This document shows positions 8,418-16,746 of a stretch of DNA of 64,000 bases, in pieces (within the stretch, counting starts at the first letter, position 1; each line of letters starts with the position of its first letter). Source of the DNA: CAZNLH01 sp964573995 (lineage in GTDB: Bacteria > Gemmatimonadota > CAZMKB01 > CAZNLH01). The stretch spans positions 195,922-259,921 of the forward strand of contig CAZNLH010000001.1 in the NCBI GenBank assembly GCA_964573995.1. Reading direction: 5' to 3'. The notes beneath the pieces are model-generated. The model was not told the DNA's origin, made no database searches, and saw only the letters and a list, made by a program, of their open reading frames with translations. Made by a program: the position numbers and the translations under genes.

Positions 8418-8434
8418 TCGTAACGAGGCCCCAC
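8406..8434 (+). repeat. Inverted repeat across the pilin copy 2 stop codon
   Basis: GTGGGGCC at 8406-8413 and GGCCCCAC at 8427-8434 can form an 8-bp hairpin enclosing the stop codon. There is no T-tract. It is comparable in GC content and position to the hairpin after pilin copy 1. Confidence 0.4.
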
Positions 8435-8533
8435 CAGTTCCTCATACCCAGGTCGTTCCCGTCGTCCGGCGAGACGCATGGGCCCACCTCCATTTTCGCT
8501 CCTCGTGTAACGCATGATGAGTAAGGCGGATAG

Positions 8534-10942
8534 ATGTTGAATGCAAGGCGGTCATTCCCTTATCTTGCCATCCTCGCGCTCGTTTTCCTGACCTATTACA
8601 GGGTCATCGTCGGAAACGCTCTCCTCCTGGACAGGGATCTCTACTGGTTCTTTTATCAAAACAGCCGTTACCTGGCGCGTTATTTCAGTGCCGGGAAGAT
8701 TCCCCTGTGGAATCCTTATGTTTCCAATGGAGAACCATTCTTCGCCCAGGCGCAGCCTGGTGTGCTCTATCCACCAGACTGGCTCTATGCCTGGATACCG
8801 GTCGATGCCTTATTCAGCCGACTCCTGGTCTCACATGTCGCACTGTTTGGTGTCTTCACCGCACTGCTTGTCAGGGAACTTGGCGGAGGAAGGGTCGCGG
8901 CGGCTATCGGGGGGATCTCAGTCGCCTTCAGTGGCATCACAACTTCCCTCATTCCCCTTCAATCCTCCCTCTTCGCAATATCTTGGCTCCCCCTTGCCCT
9001 GTGGTCCCTGGTCCGATCGTTGAAAAGAGACTCCATTGTTTACTCCATCCTGGCCGGAACAGCCTTCTGTATGATGGTCCTGGTGGGGGGGATCGAAGTA
9101 CTTGCCATGGGACTTGCACTCGCGGCCGCTTTGACCGCATTGCCGAGGTACTTCCCCATCGATGGCGACATACCAACTATAAAAAAACGGTTTTGCCTGT
9201 TCGGAATAATGCTCTTGGCCCTTTTTCTCCTGAGCGCCGCGCAACTCTTACCCTTCGTAGAACTGACCAGATATTCATATCGAACATCCGGGGTAAGCGT
9301 GGGAGAGGCACTTACCTGGTCGGTCCATCCCATTGAGTGGCTATACTTTGTCATCCCGGACGCATTCAGGCGAGGGAGGGACTTCTATTGGGTGGAACAG
9401 AACTGGCTCCGTGCCACCTATATCGGGGTTGTAACCCTCTTGCTGGGCTCGGTATTCATATGGAAAAATCGACGAAGGGCCCTCGGTTTCGTCGTTCTCG
9501 CCTTGGGATGCCTCCTCCTGGCCACAGGTGGTTATCTGCCGTTCTACCGGGACATCGTACCATGGATACCAGGGCTCAGGTCCATCCGCTACCCCTCAAA
9601 GTTCCTGATGATCTTCGGCTTTCTTGCAGCCCTGGCCGCCGCGTTCGGATGGGAAAGCCTGGCGCAAAGACAGAGAAATGGCCGCCAATCGAAAGGCGCA
9701 ACCTCCATCTTCCTCGCGCTATCGGTTTCAACTGCGGTCTTGTTCCTCGCCTGCAGCACAACCGGATTGCCCGTTGAACATTGGATGGAAAGGATAGTGG
9801 CGGACAGGGGATCAGAACTCTCTCCCGGGGGCCTGCTCCACAATCTCAGGAGGTTCTTGGCCTTCTCATCGCTTACATCTATGTCCATCTTCACGGCCAT
9901 GAAGAGTGGAAAAACACGGGTTGCCGGGCTGGTCACGATCCCTTCCCTCCTCATCCTGGATTTGATGGGGGCCATGCCATACGCAACGCTCTTCTACCCT
10001 TCAGACTCTTTGAAAGGGGAGACGGGGCGAATTTCGGCGCTGAAAGGAGATAGCAAGGGATTGTTTCGGATTTACTCAAACAACAGGCTCTGGGAGCGAA
10101 AATTCAAAGACATGAACCAATTGATCGAGATGGGGACCGATCTCTTCATGCCGAATACAGGGATGCAAGAAAGGTTATACCAGAGCCAGGGGTACAGGGT
10201 GCTTACCCTATCAAGGGTCGACCAGATCATGAACTCTATCTTACATACATCCAGGCCCGACAGCAGCAGGCTCGTCGATCTCCTGAACATCCGGTACATG
10301 CTATGGCCCACCGAGATCAACTCCCCCAAGTACCGCTTGATAGACTCTTCGGACAGCCTCTATTTCTATGAGGACAGGGGAGTCCTGCCGAGGGCCTTCC
10401 TCGTTGATACATACAGGGTCTGTCACACCGGGGAGGAGTTCCAGAAGATCATGATGGATCCATCTTTCGAACCGTGCCGCTTCCTACTCCTTGATAAAGA
10501 ACCACGTCTCCCCCCTGGCTGGGATCCCGAGGGAAAGAGTAACTCGTGCCCTACGGGAGGTGTGGAGGTCCTGCTCTATGAACCGGAACGGATCCGTTTA
10601 CGCGTAGACGCTACCACCTCGCGGTTCCTCTTCTTGGGTGACGCCTACTTCCCAGGATGGAAAGCCTTTGTGGACGGAAGGCCAAGGGAAGTCTTGAGGG
10701 CGGATTACGCCTTCAGGGCCATAGCGGTCGAGAGGGGGCAGCATATCATAGAATTCCGCTACGAACCGAGGAGTGTCATTATCGGATCGGTCATCAGTGC
10801 CGGATCGATACTCCTGATCCTTGGATCGCTCATCTCCGCGCTTGCCGCAAGGATCTTACGCACGGCAGCCGCAGGCCTCCGCGCCAAGCGCGATCATCTT
10901 GCTAAAAGATTCCGGATCAAGGCTTGCTCCTCCCACCAGTAA
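8534..10942 (+). CDS. YfhO-family polytopic membrane protein
   Basis: The protein is 802 residues. The N-terminal part has many hydrophobic segments (first at about 8-28) with the family pattern RDLYWFFY, a GKIPLWNPYVSNGEPFFA block and LYPPDWLYAW. A central polar domain follows, then a final helix near 745-765. A YfhO-like extracytoplasmic beta-domain (FLFLGDAYFPGWKAFVDG, then IIEFRYEP) precedes that last helix. YfhO proteins are GT-C-fold membrane proteins linked to glycosylation of lipoteichoic acid or other envelope polymers; the substrate here is unknown. Its place after two pilins hints at pilin or envelope glycosylation, which is inference only. The last 87 bases overlap the 3' end of tpiA on the other strand. 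Confidence 0.85.
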   Translation: MLNARRSFPYLAILALVFLTYYRVIVGNALLLDRDLYWFFYQNSRYLARYFSAGKIPLWNPYVSNGEPFFAQAQPGVLYPPDWLYAWIPVDALFSRLLVSHVALFGVFTALLVRELGGGRVAAAIGGISVAFSGITTSLIPLQSSLFAISWLPLALWSLVRSLKRDSIVYSILAGTAFCMMVLVGGIEVLAMGLALAAALTALPRYFPIDGDIPTIKKRFCLFGIMLLALFLLSAAQLLPFVELTRYSYRTSGVSVGEALTWSVHPIEWLYFVIPDAFRRGRDFYWVEQNWLRATYIGVVTLLLGSVFIWKNRRRALGFVVLALGCLLLATGGYLPFYRDIVPWIPGLRSIRYPSKFLMIFGFLAALAAAFGWESLAQRQRNGRQSKGATSIFLALSVSTAVLFLACSTTGLPVEHWMERIVADRGSELSPGGLLHNLRRFLAFSSLTSMSIFTAMKSGKTRVAGLVTIPSLLILDLMGAMPYATLFYPSDSLKGETGRISALKGDSKGLFRIYSNNRLWERKFKDMNQLIEMGTDLFMPNTGMQERLYQSQGYRVLTLSRVDQIMNSILHTSRPDSSRLVDLLNIRYMLWPTEINSPKYRLIDSSDSLYFYEDRGVLPRAFLVDTYRVCHTGEEFQKIMMDPSFEPCRFLLLDKEPRLPPGWDPEGKSNSCPTGGVEVLLYEPERIRLRVDATTSRFLFLGDAYFPGWKAFVDGRPREVLRADYAFRAIAVERGQHIIEFRYEPRSVIIGSVISAGSILLILGSLISALAARILRTAAAGLRAKRDHLAKRFRIKACSSHQ

Positions 10943-11635
10943 TCCATCTATATCCGGTTCCGCCATCAATGCCCCTGTGTTATCAGGATTGGCGCTTCCA
11001 CCGTAAAGGATGGGTATCTCCTTGGCAAGATTGGCACTCACCTCTTTGGCCACCAGTCCCCTCAACATGGCGTGAACCGCCTCTGCCTGTTCCGGAGTTG
11101 CATTGACACCGGTCCCGATGGCCCAGACCGGTTCGTAGGCGATAACGATCCCCTTCAGGTCCTCTTCGTCTATACCCCCTATGCCCTTCAGTAGGGACCG
11201 CTCCGTTACATCCTCGGTCCTTCCGCTCTCCCTCTCCTGCAGTGTCTCCCCAATGCAGAGCACGGGCATTAGCGATGAGCCGACGGCCGCCTTCATCTTG
11301 CGGTTCACCGTCTCATCAGTCTCCCCGAAGTACTTCCTCCTCTCTGAATGTCCAATCAGGACACGAGTTGCACCGGTGTCGAGTATCATTCGAGAGGAGA
11401 TCTCTCCCGTGAATGCTCCGGAAGGTTCCCAATAAAGGTTCTGTGCCCCGATTTCGACTCCCTCCAACCTTCCAAGCCTTTCGACCGCCGAAAAGAGGTA
11501 AGGGGCCGGGACGAAGAACAGGACATCCATCCCCGTACAGATGTCCGCGTGAGGTAGGAACCTGTCTGAATAATCCTCGATATCCTTGGAAAGGTGGTTC
11601 ATCTTCCAGTTGGCAGCCAGTACGCATCGCCTCAT
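10856..11635 (-). CDS. tpiA: Triosephosphate isomerase
   Basis: The protein is 259 residues. Catalytic elements are present: NWKMN (Lys) near residue 9, IGHSERR (His) near 97, and AYEPVWAIGTG (Glu and loop 6) near 168. The phosphate-binding YGGS and GLLVGGASL motifs lie near the C-terminus. It interconverts dihydroxyacetone phosphate and glyceraldehyde 3-phosphate. It overlaps the pgk stop by four bases (ATGA), so the genes are translationally coupled. Its 3' end overlaps the convergent YfhO gene by 87 bases. The usual downstream partner secG is missing from this position. Confidence 0.97.
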   Translation of the reverse strand: MRRCVLAANWKMNHLSKDIEDYSDRFLPHADICTGMDVLFFVPAPYLFSAVERLGRLEGVEIGAQNLYWEPSGAFTGEISSRMILDTGATRVLIGHSERRKYFGETDETVNRKMKAAVGSSLMPVLCIGETLQERESGRTEDVTERSLLKGIGGIDEEDLKGIVIAYEPVWAIGTGVNATPEQAEAVHAMLRGLVAKEVSANLAKEIPILYGGSANPDNTGALMAEPDIDGLLVGGASLDPESFSKMIALGAEACGCRA

Positions 11636-12864
11636 CCGTCCACCTCCGTCTTTCTCTCTTCCCTGTCGCTCAGGGCCTCAACCCCAGGCAGCGGGTTGCC
11701 CGCAAGGAACTCCAGCGAGGCGCCTCCACCGGTAGAAATATGGCTGATCGACTTTTCAAGCCCCGCCCGTCTAACGGCCGCCACCGAATCCCCGCCTCCC
11801 AGCAAGCTGAAGGCACCCCTTTCCGTGGCCTCCGCCACGCTTTGTGCAACTGCAATGGTACCGTCGGCAAAGGGATCGATCTCGAAGACCCCCATCGGCC
11901 CGTTCCAGACGATCGTATTCGATGCAAGGATCTTCTCCGCAAAGTTCTCCCGCGTCATGGGGCCGATGTCGACCGCCATCCAGCCCGTTGGTACCGCGCT
12001 CGACGGCACCACCATTGTCGACGACCCTTCCCTGCGTTCCCTTGCAATGACGCAATCGGCGGGAAGCACCAGTTCACACCCCGCCCCCTTGGCCTCCTCG
12101 ATGAGCGACCGGGCTGTGCCTATGCGATCGGTATCCACCAGAGACTCCCCGACGGGGTAATCCTTCGCCGCGAAGAAGGTATTGGCCATGGCTCCCCCCA
12201 CCAGGAGCGAATCTACCCTCTTGAAGAGGTTCCTTATAACGTCGATCTTCCCCTTTATCTTTGCCCCACCTATTATCACCACGAAGGGCCTTTCGGGACT
12301 ACCGAGGGCACGGCTCAACGACTCGATCTCCATCTCCATCAGCAGGCCTGCCACGGCAGGCGCAAGATGCCGGGTGACTCCTACCGTCGAGGCGTGAGCG
12401 CGGTGGGCGGTGCCGAAGGCATCATTTACGTAAAAATCTGCGAGCCCTGCCAGTGCCTGCGCGAAAGCCGGGTCATTGGCTTCCTCGCCTGGATAGAACC
12501 TGATATTTTCCAGGAGGAAGACATCGGATCTATCACCTCTCCTGACCCGCTCCAATGCCCCGTCTCCTATCGGTTCTTCCACGAATGTCACGCTCCATCC
12601 GGTCAGTTCGGCCAGGCGCAGCGAGACCGGGGCCAGCGAGAGCGAGGCGTCCCTCTTCCCTTTGGGCCTCCCGAGGTGGGAGACGAGGACCTGCCCAATC
12701 CCCCTTTCACGGAGGAATTCCATGGTAGGGAGAGCGGAACGGATCCTCGTGTCGTCGGTCACCTTTCCACTCGAATCGATTGGGACATTGAAGTCTACCC
12801 TCACAAGGGCCCTTGCCGACTCCAGTTCGCCGTAATCAAGGTCTTTTACGCTCAGTTTGTCCAT
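11632..12864 (-). CDS. pgk: Phosphoglycerate kinase
   Basis: The protein is 410 residues. The N-terminal signature RVDFNVPID lies near 21, HLGRPKGKRD near 62, and LLENIRFYPGEE near 120. The C-terminal nucleotide-binding parts include VIIGGAKIKGKI, NGPMGVFE and the GGGDSVAAV helix. It transfers phosphate from 1,3-bisphosphoglycerate to ADP. The ATG directly follows the gap TAA, so the ribosome binding site (GGAGGGA) lies inside the end of gap. A charged tail after the GGGASLEFL motif ends in KTEVDG. Length is standard. Confidence 0.97.
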   Translation of the reverse strand: MDKLSVKDLDYGELESARALVRVDFNVPIDSSGKVTDDTRIRSALPTMEFLRERGIGQVLVSHLGRPKGKRDASLSLAPVSLRLAELTGWSVTFVEEPIGDGALERVRRGDRSDVFLLENIRFYPGEEANDPAFAQALAGLADFYVNDAFGTAHRAHASTVGVTRHLAPAVAGLLMEMEIESLSRALGSPERPFVVIIGGAKIKGKIDVIRNLFKRVDSLLVGGAMANTFFAAKDYPVGESLVDTDRIGTARSLIEEAKGAGCELVLPADCVIARERREGSSTMVVPSSAVPTGWMAVDIGPMTRENFAEKILASNTIVWNGPMGVFEIDPFADGTIAVAQSVAEATERGAFSLLGGGDSVAAVRRAGLEKSISHISTGGGASLEFLAGNPLPGVEALSDREERKTEVDG

Positions 12865-13875
12865 TTATCCCTCCTGAACCAGTAGTTTCGCCAACTCGAG
12901 ACACCGGAGGGAATAGGCCCACTCGTTGTCGTACCAGGCGAGGACCTTGGCAAGGTACCCATTTTCGAGCCTCGTGAAGGGACCATCGACTATGGCCGAG
13001 TGGGGATTCATGTTGAAATCTCTCGAAACGAGTGGGACCTCGCTGTACTCAAGGATCCCCTTCAATTCACCATCTGCCGCCTCCCGGAACGCCTCGTTGA
13101 TCTCGGTCTCGGTGGTAGTCTCCTCGAGCTTGACGGACAGATCCACGAGCGACACGTTTGGTGTAGGCACGCGAACGGCGAGGCCATCCAGCCTGCCCTC
13201 CAGTTCGGGCAGGACAAGAGAGACCGCCCTGGCTGCGCCGGTCGTCGTTGGGATCATTGACAAGGCGGCGGCGCGAGCCCTCCTGAGGTCCTTGTGAGGG
13301 AGATCCAGGATCCGCTGGTCATTGGTATAGGAATGAATCGTGGTCATAACTCCGCACTCGATTCCGAACCTCCTGCATAGGACCTTGGCCACCGGGGCCA
13401 GGCAATTGGTCGTACAAGAGGCATTGGATATAATATGGTGCTCTTCCGGCCTGTACATCTCCTCGTTTACGCCGAGCGCAATGGTTATGTCCACTCCCTT
13501 GGCCGGCGCAGTGATGATCACCTTCTTCGCGCCTGCATCGAGGTGCTTTCCCGCCTTCTCACGGTCTCGGAACAGCCCCGTGGCCTCGAAGACGATATCG
13601 ATCCCCAACTCCTTCCATGGCAGTGCGACCGGGTCTCTCTCCTCAAAGACCCGGATCTCCGTGCTGTCCACCACAATATTTGAACCCTTTACCGATACAT
13701 CTGCATCGAATATCCCCTGAACGGAGTCGTACTTCAAGAGGTGCGCCAGTGTCTCGGGGCTGGTGATGTCATTGATCGCCACAAAATCCACCCCATCAAC
13801 GCCATGGCGTTTTGAAGCCCGCAGGATGTTCCGCCCAATACGGCCGAAGCCGTTTATCGCAATCCTGATGGCCAT
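12865..13875 (-). CDS. gap: Glyceraldehyde-3-phosphate dehydrogenase, type I
   Basis: The protein is 336 residues. The NAD-binding INGFGRIGRN begins at residue 6. The catalytic SNASCTTNCLAP is near 150, and the catalytic His lies in TTIHSYTNDQ near 177. The C-terminal WYDNEWAYS is intact. It oxidises glyceraldehyde 3-phosphate with NAD and phosphate. It is first in the gap-pgk-tpiA operon and has AAAGGAGGAAAA before the ATG. The 98 bases upstream contain a TATATA element but no clear -35. Confidence 0.97.
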   Translation of the reverse strand: MAIRIAINGFGRIGRNILRASKRHGVDGVDFVAINDITSPETLAHLLKYDSVQGIFDADVSVKGSNIVVDSTEIRVFEERDPVALPWKELGIDIVFEATGLFRDREKAGKHLDAGAKKVIITAPAKGVDITIALGVNEEMYRPEEHHIISNASCTTNCLAPVAKVLCRRFGIECGVMTTIHSYTNDQRILDLPHKDLRRARAAALSMIPTTTGAARAVSLVLPELEGRLDGLAVRVPTPNVSLVDLSVKLEETTTETEINEAFREAADGELKGILEYSEVPLVSRDFNMNPHSAIVDGPFTRLENGYLAKVLAWYDNEWAYSLRCLELAKLLVQEG

Positions 13876-13973
13876 CGTCTTTTCCTCCTTTCAAAAAGGC
13901 TTACAAGTTCTTACTTATATACCTGTAGCGTGGTGCTCCCCTAAACCTGCGCATGTTAGCCTGCACCGCGCCA

Positions 13974-14750
13974 TCAACCTGCCCGTTCCGTCCTGCTGAA
14001 GGAGACCGCGGAGACCTTTGAAACGCGCGAGTCTTTCAATGCATGGTAGCAAGCGCCGAGGGTCGCGCCCGTGGTCAGCACGTCGTCAACCAGTATGACC
14101 CTCCTGCCTGTGAGGCTTTCCCGCGCCCCCTGTGGAACGTAAAAGGAAGACCGGGCGTTTGCCAGCCTTTCCCGGTATGAAAGCCCTACCTGCGGTCTTA
14201 CCCACGATACCCGCTTGAGAAGGTCGGTCCTTGCAGGGATACCCACCAAGCAGGAGAGTTCTTCCGCCAGGAGATCACTTTGGTTGTATCCTCTCTTTCG
14301 GCGCCTGAATCTTGACATCGGGACTGAAACGAGGAGATCCGCGCCCCAGAAGTCCCGATCCGACCACCATGAGGAGACTATTCTCGAGGCCATGAAGCCG
14401 GCGAGGGACCGCCAGCCACGGTACTTGAAGCCGTGGACGAGTCTCCCTGCAATTCTATCCAGTACGGTTGCAGAGCGTACGGGCCCAAATCCTGTAGGGA
14501 GCCTGCGGCACATTCGACATCCACTTGCACTCCCGTGAAGGCGTGGCGACCCGCACCGCCTGCAAGTAGGTTCGGGTACATCGGTCAAATCGTCCTCACA
14601 ATCACTGCAGAGGAGCGCCCCGTGCCCCCACCCTCCCTGGATGTCCTTCCTCTCTACCGGGCCGCCGCAGATGATACATACAGGCCTCAACGTGAAGTCC
14701 ATCAGGTCGATCAACGGCCTCTGAGCATTAAACTCGCAAGCAGTCAGCAC
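13974..14750 (-). CDS. comFC: ComF-family double zinc ribbon and phosphoribosyltransferase-like protein
   Basis: The protein is 258 residues. An N-terminal zinc ribbon (CIIC at about 24-27, CSDC at about 47-50) and a second CxxC pair (CRRC, CRMC at about 63-83) precede a PRTase-like domain. That domain has SVPMSRFRRRKRGYNQS near 142-158 and the PRPP loop VILVDDVLTTGAT near 219-231. ComFC is required for DNA uptake during transformation in several bacteria, and such genes are widespread even where competence is unproven. It overlaps the aroE stop region by a few bases. The presence of pilin genes nearby is compatible with, but does not show, natural competence. Confidence 0.88.
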   Translation of the reverse strand: MLTACEFNAQRPLIDLMDFTLRPVCIICGGPVERKDIQGGWGHGALLCSDCEDDLTDVPEPTCRRCGSPRLHGSASGCRMCRRLPTGFGPVRSATVLDRIAGRLVHGFKYRGWRSLAGFMASRIVSSWWSDRDFWGADLLVSVPMSRFRRRKRGYNQSDLLAEELSCLVGIPARTDLLKRVSWVRPQVGLSYRERLANARSSFYVPQGARESLTGRRVILVDDVLTTGATLGACYHALKDSRVSKVSAVSFSRTERAG

Positions 14751-15619
14751 CCTTTCCCCTCACCTTCAGCATCAATGCCTGCGCTCCGGAGCATAACATC
14801 CAAGGGTGCCTCGATCTCGAACCACCGTTCAAAAGAACGGGCACCCTGGTACACCAGCATATCAAGCCCCCCCATCGTCTCGATACCCGATGATTCGCAT
14901 CGCCTCATCATCACGGTCTTCCTGCCGTAAACTACGTCGAAATAGAACTCAAGCCCGGGAAAGTCTCCCGGATCGACCGGCGGTGACTCATCATCTCTCC
15001 ACCCGAGCGGAGTGGCATTGATCAGAATCCGGTAGGGCTCCCCCCGAAACCTTCCAAGGGATTCATAGGCACATGAAGAGATATCCCGACCAGGAAAAAG
15101 AAATCTCATGTAATGGGCCAGGGTTTTAGCCCGTGCCTCATCCCGATTGACGATCAGGAGTCGCTCCAGGCCCTCGAGAAGCAGGGCGGCCACAATGCTC
15201 CTGGCGGTACCGCCCGCGCCCAGGATGACTGCAGAGGATTCGTCTATGCCTCGCCTGATTCCAGAGGGGAGGCTGTCAAGGAAGCCATGGATGTCGGTGT
15301 TGTCTCCATAACTTCTCCCGTGCCTGCACCAGAATACGTTGCATGCCCTTGTTGCAAGGGCTTGAGAAGTGGGCAGATCGATGAAGTCAAGGGAGTCTTC
15401 CTTATAGGGTGCAGTGATATTGCCCGAGATCCCCGCCTCGAGCAAGGACGAAAAGACTACTGAAAACCGCCCAGGCATGATATCCATGCAATGATACCGC
15501 GCATCGAGAGCCAGGGCACGAAAGGCGCCGTTCTGTATCAGGGGCGAGAGGGATGATGCCACGGGGTGTCCAAGGAGGAGGAACAGGCGCGTACCAGGAG
15601 TGATACCATTACCCGTCAT
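14744..15619 (-). CDS. aroE: Shikimate dehydrogenase
   Basis: The protein is 291 residues. The substrate site SSLSP is near 22-26, NITAPYKE holds the catalytic Lys near 72, and DNTD holds the Asp near 106. The Rossmann GAGGTARS is near 132, INATPLG near 200, and the C-terminal GGLDMLVYQGA helix is intact. It reduces 3-dehydroshikimate with NADPH in aromatic amino acid synthesis. It begins directly at the end of lgt (adjacent stop and start). PYK replaces the more usual PhK in the catalytic loop, which is tolerated in the family. The last residues overlap comFC. Confidence 0.93.
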   Translation of the reverse strand: MTGNGITPGTRLFLLLGHPVASSLSPLIQNGAFRALALDARYHCMDIMPGRFSVVFSSLLEAGISGNITAPYKEDSLDFIDLPTSQALATRACNVFWCRHGRSYGDNTDIHGFLDSLPSGIRRGIDESSAVILGAGGTARSIVAALLLEGLERLLIVNRDEARAKTLAHYMRFLFPGRDISSCAYESLGRFRGEPYRILINATPLGWRDDESPPVDPGDFPGLEFYFDVVYGRKTVMMRRCESSGIETMGGLDMLVYQGARSFERWFEIEAPLDVMLRSAGIDAEGEGKGC

Positions 15620-16423
15620 TCACTCTCCCCCCCTCTCTCTACTCTCCTTCCAGGATGCACTCCCAGGCAGAAGTATGAGAATCACACCAAAGAGGAACAG
15701 GAAGAGGCTGATCACCTGGTTGTAGTTGAATGTCACATGGGACAATTGGAACGTGGTCTCGGGGTCGTAATACCGGAGGAAGTCAACCGCGAAACGTGAG
15801 GCGGAATAGAGTGTCAAAAAGAGGCCGATCAGGAATCCATCACGACGGGGCCTGCGGTCCATGGCCAGGAGAACAAGGAATATAATCAGGCCATACAGGG
15901 ATGAATAGAGTTGCGTGGGATGAATTGCCTTGCCGAAGAAAATGGATCCGGCCTCGCTTGCCGGTGGAAACTTGACCCCGAGCATGGAGGTAGTCGGCCT
16001 CCCGAAACAACAGCCGTTGAAAAAACATCCGACCCTGGTGACCGAGACCCCTATCGCCAGCGAGGGGGCTACAATATCCGCCATCTTCTGAAAAGGGACC
16101 CCCCTCGCCCTGCAGAAGAGGCCCGCTGTGACCAGCGAAAGTATGAGCCCCCCGTACATCGCAAGCCCCCCCTCCCACACGTAGAGCGCGGACAGGGGAT
16201 CCAGTGAGAAATCTCTCCAGTGCAAGATGACGTAATAGGCCCGCGCCCCCACAACCGCAGCAAGGATTATGGCTATGGAGATATCATACACATGGGCCGG
16301 AGCCACACCCCGCGCCGACGCCCTCCTGCCCGCCAGCCACACACCGATTAGAAAGGCGGCGGAGAGCATGAGGCCATAGGTGCGGATCTCCAGTGGACCT
16401 AACCTGAAGAGGATGGGATGCAT
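15620..16423 (-). CDS. lgt: Phosphatidylglycerol-prolipoprotein diacylglyceryl transferase
   Basis: The protein is 267 residues and seven-helical. Characteristic motifs are RTYGLM near 14, a RAYYVILHW segment near 60, and WEGGLAMYGGL near 83. The Lgt signature is present as IAIGVSVTRVGCFFNGCCFGRPT near 123, followed by HPTQLYSS near 168. It attaches diacylglycerol to the lipobox cysteine of prelipoproteins in the inner membrane. In this window the lipoprotein beta-propeller at 59.3 kb is one predicted substrate. The gene is first in lgt-aroE-comFC and has its own promoter about 100 bases upstream. Confidence 0.95.
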   Translation of the reverse strand: MHPILFRLGPLEIRTYGLMLSAAFLIGVWLAGRRASARGVAPAHVYDISIAIILAAVVGARAYYVILHWRDFSLDPLSALYVWEGGLAMYGGLILSLVTAGLFCRARGVPFQKMADIVAPSLAIGVSVTRVGCFFNGCCFGRPTTSMLGVKFPPASEAGSIFFGKAIHPTQLYSSLYGLIIFLVLLAMDRRPRRDGFLIGLFLTLYSASRFAVDFLRYYDPETTFQLSHVTFNYNQVISLFLFLFGVILILLPGSASWKESRERGGE

Positions 16424-16530
16424 GGAAAGTCCTCAAAAACCCGAGATTCCCAGAATCACCCCGTCATGAAACTCTTGCATGGGGTCTCCCTTCGTGTACG
16501 GATCAACTGCCACAACTTGAGGCCGCTCAA

Positions 16531-16559
16531 AGTATATAATGAAGTCCCGGGATTATCAA
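16531..16559 (-). promoter_or_regulatory. Sigma-70-type promoter of lgt-aroE-comFC
   Basis: TTGATA at 16559-16554, a 17-base spacer and TATACT at 16536-16531 on the minus strand. It lies about 100 bases before the lgt start, in the divergent region shared with lexA. Confidence 0.65.
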
Positions 16560-16636
16560 GGTTCGACATCGGGCGGACATCTTCCCTCCCTTATACAAGT
16601 GAGAACACCCCGGTTAGGCCGGACACTTACATCCCC

Positions 16637-16665
16637 TTGACTTTCGTCTTTTGTTCGCCTATATT
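16637..16665 (+). promoter_or_regulatory. Sigma-70-type promoter of lexA-dinB-dnaE2
   Basis: TTGACT at 16637-16642, a 17-base spacer and TATATT at 16660-16665. The transcription start should fall near 16672, about 75 bases before the lexA ATG. A palindrome just downstream is a candidate operator. Confidence 0.7.
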
Positions 16666-16683
16666 TATTTGTTGGATACCGGC

Positions 16684-16697
16684 CGTGCTTTCGCACG
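16684..16697. promoter_or_regulatory. Palindrome CGTGC-TTTC-GCACG, candidate LexA operator
   Basis: A perfect 5-bp inverted repeat with a 4-base spacer lies at about +12 to +26 of the predicted lexA transcript. Its half-site and spacer architecture resembles known LexA boxes (GAAC-N4-GTTC in Gram-positives; a TGCNC-N4-GTGCA type reported for Fibrobacter). Neither of those canonical boxes is seen around this promoter. Assignment rests on position and symmetry only. Confidence 0.4.
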
Positions 16698-16746
16698 AGA
16701 AGCCAGCGGCGGATCTCGATGGTAGGTGAACAGACAGGGAGGCGCC

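Noticed and set aside
11413..12885. 490-codon plus-strand frame opposite pgk
   Set aside because: Antisense shadow of pgk with a composition-biased product and no ribosome binding site.
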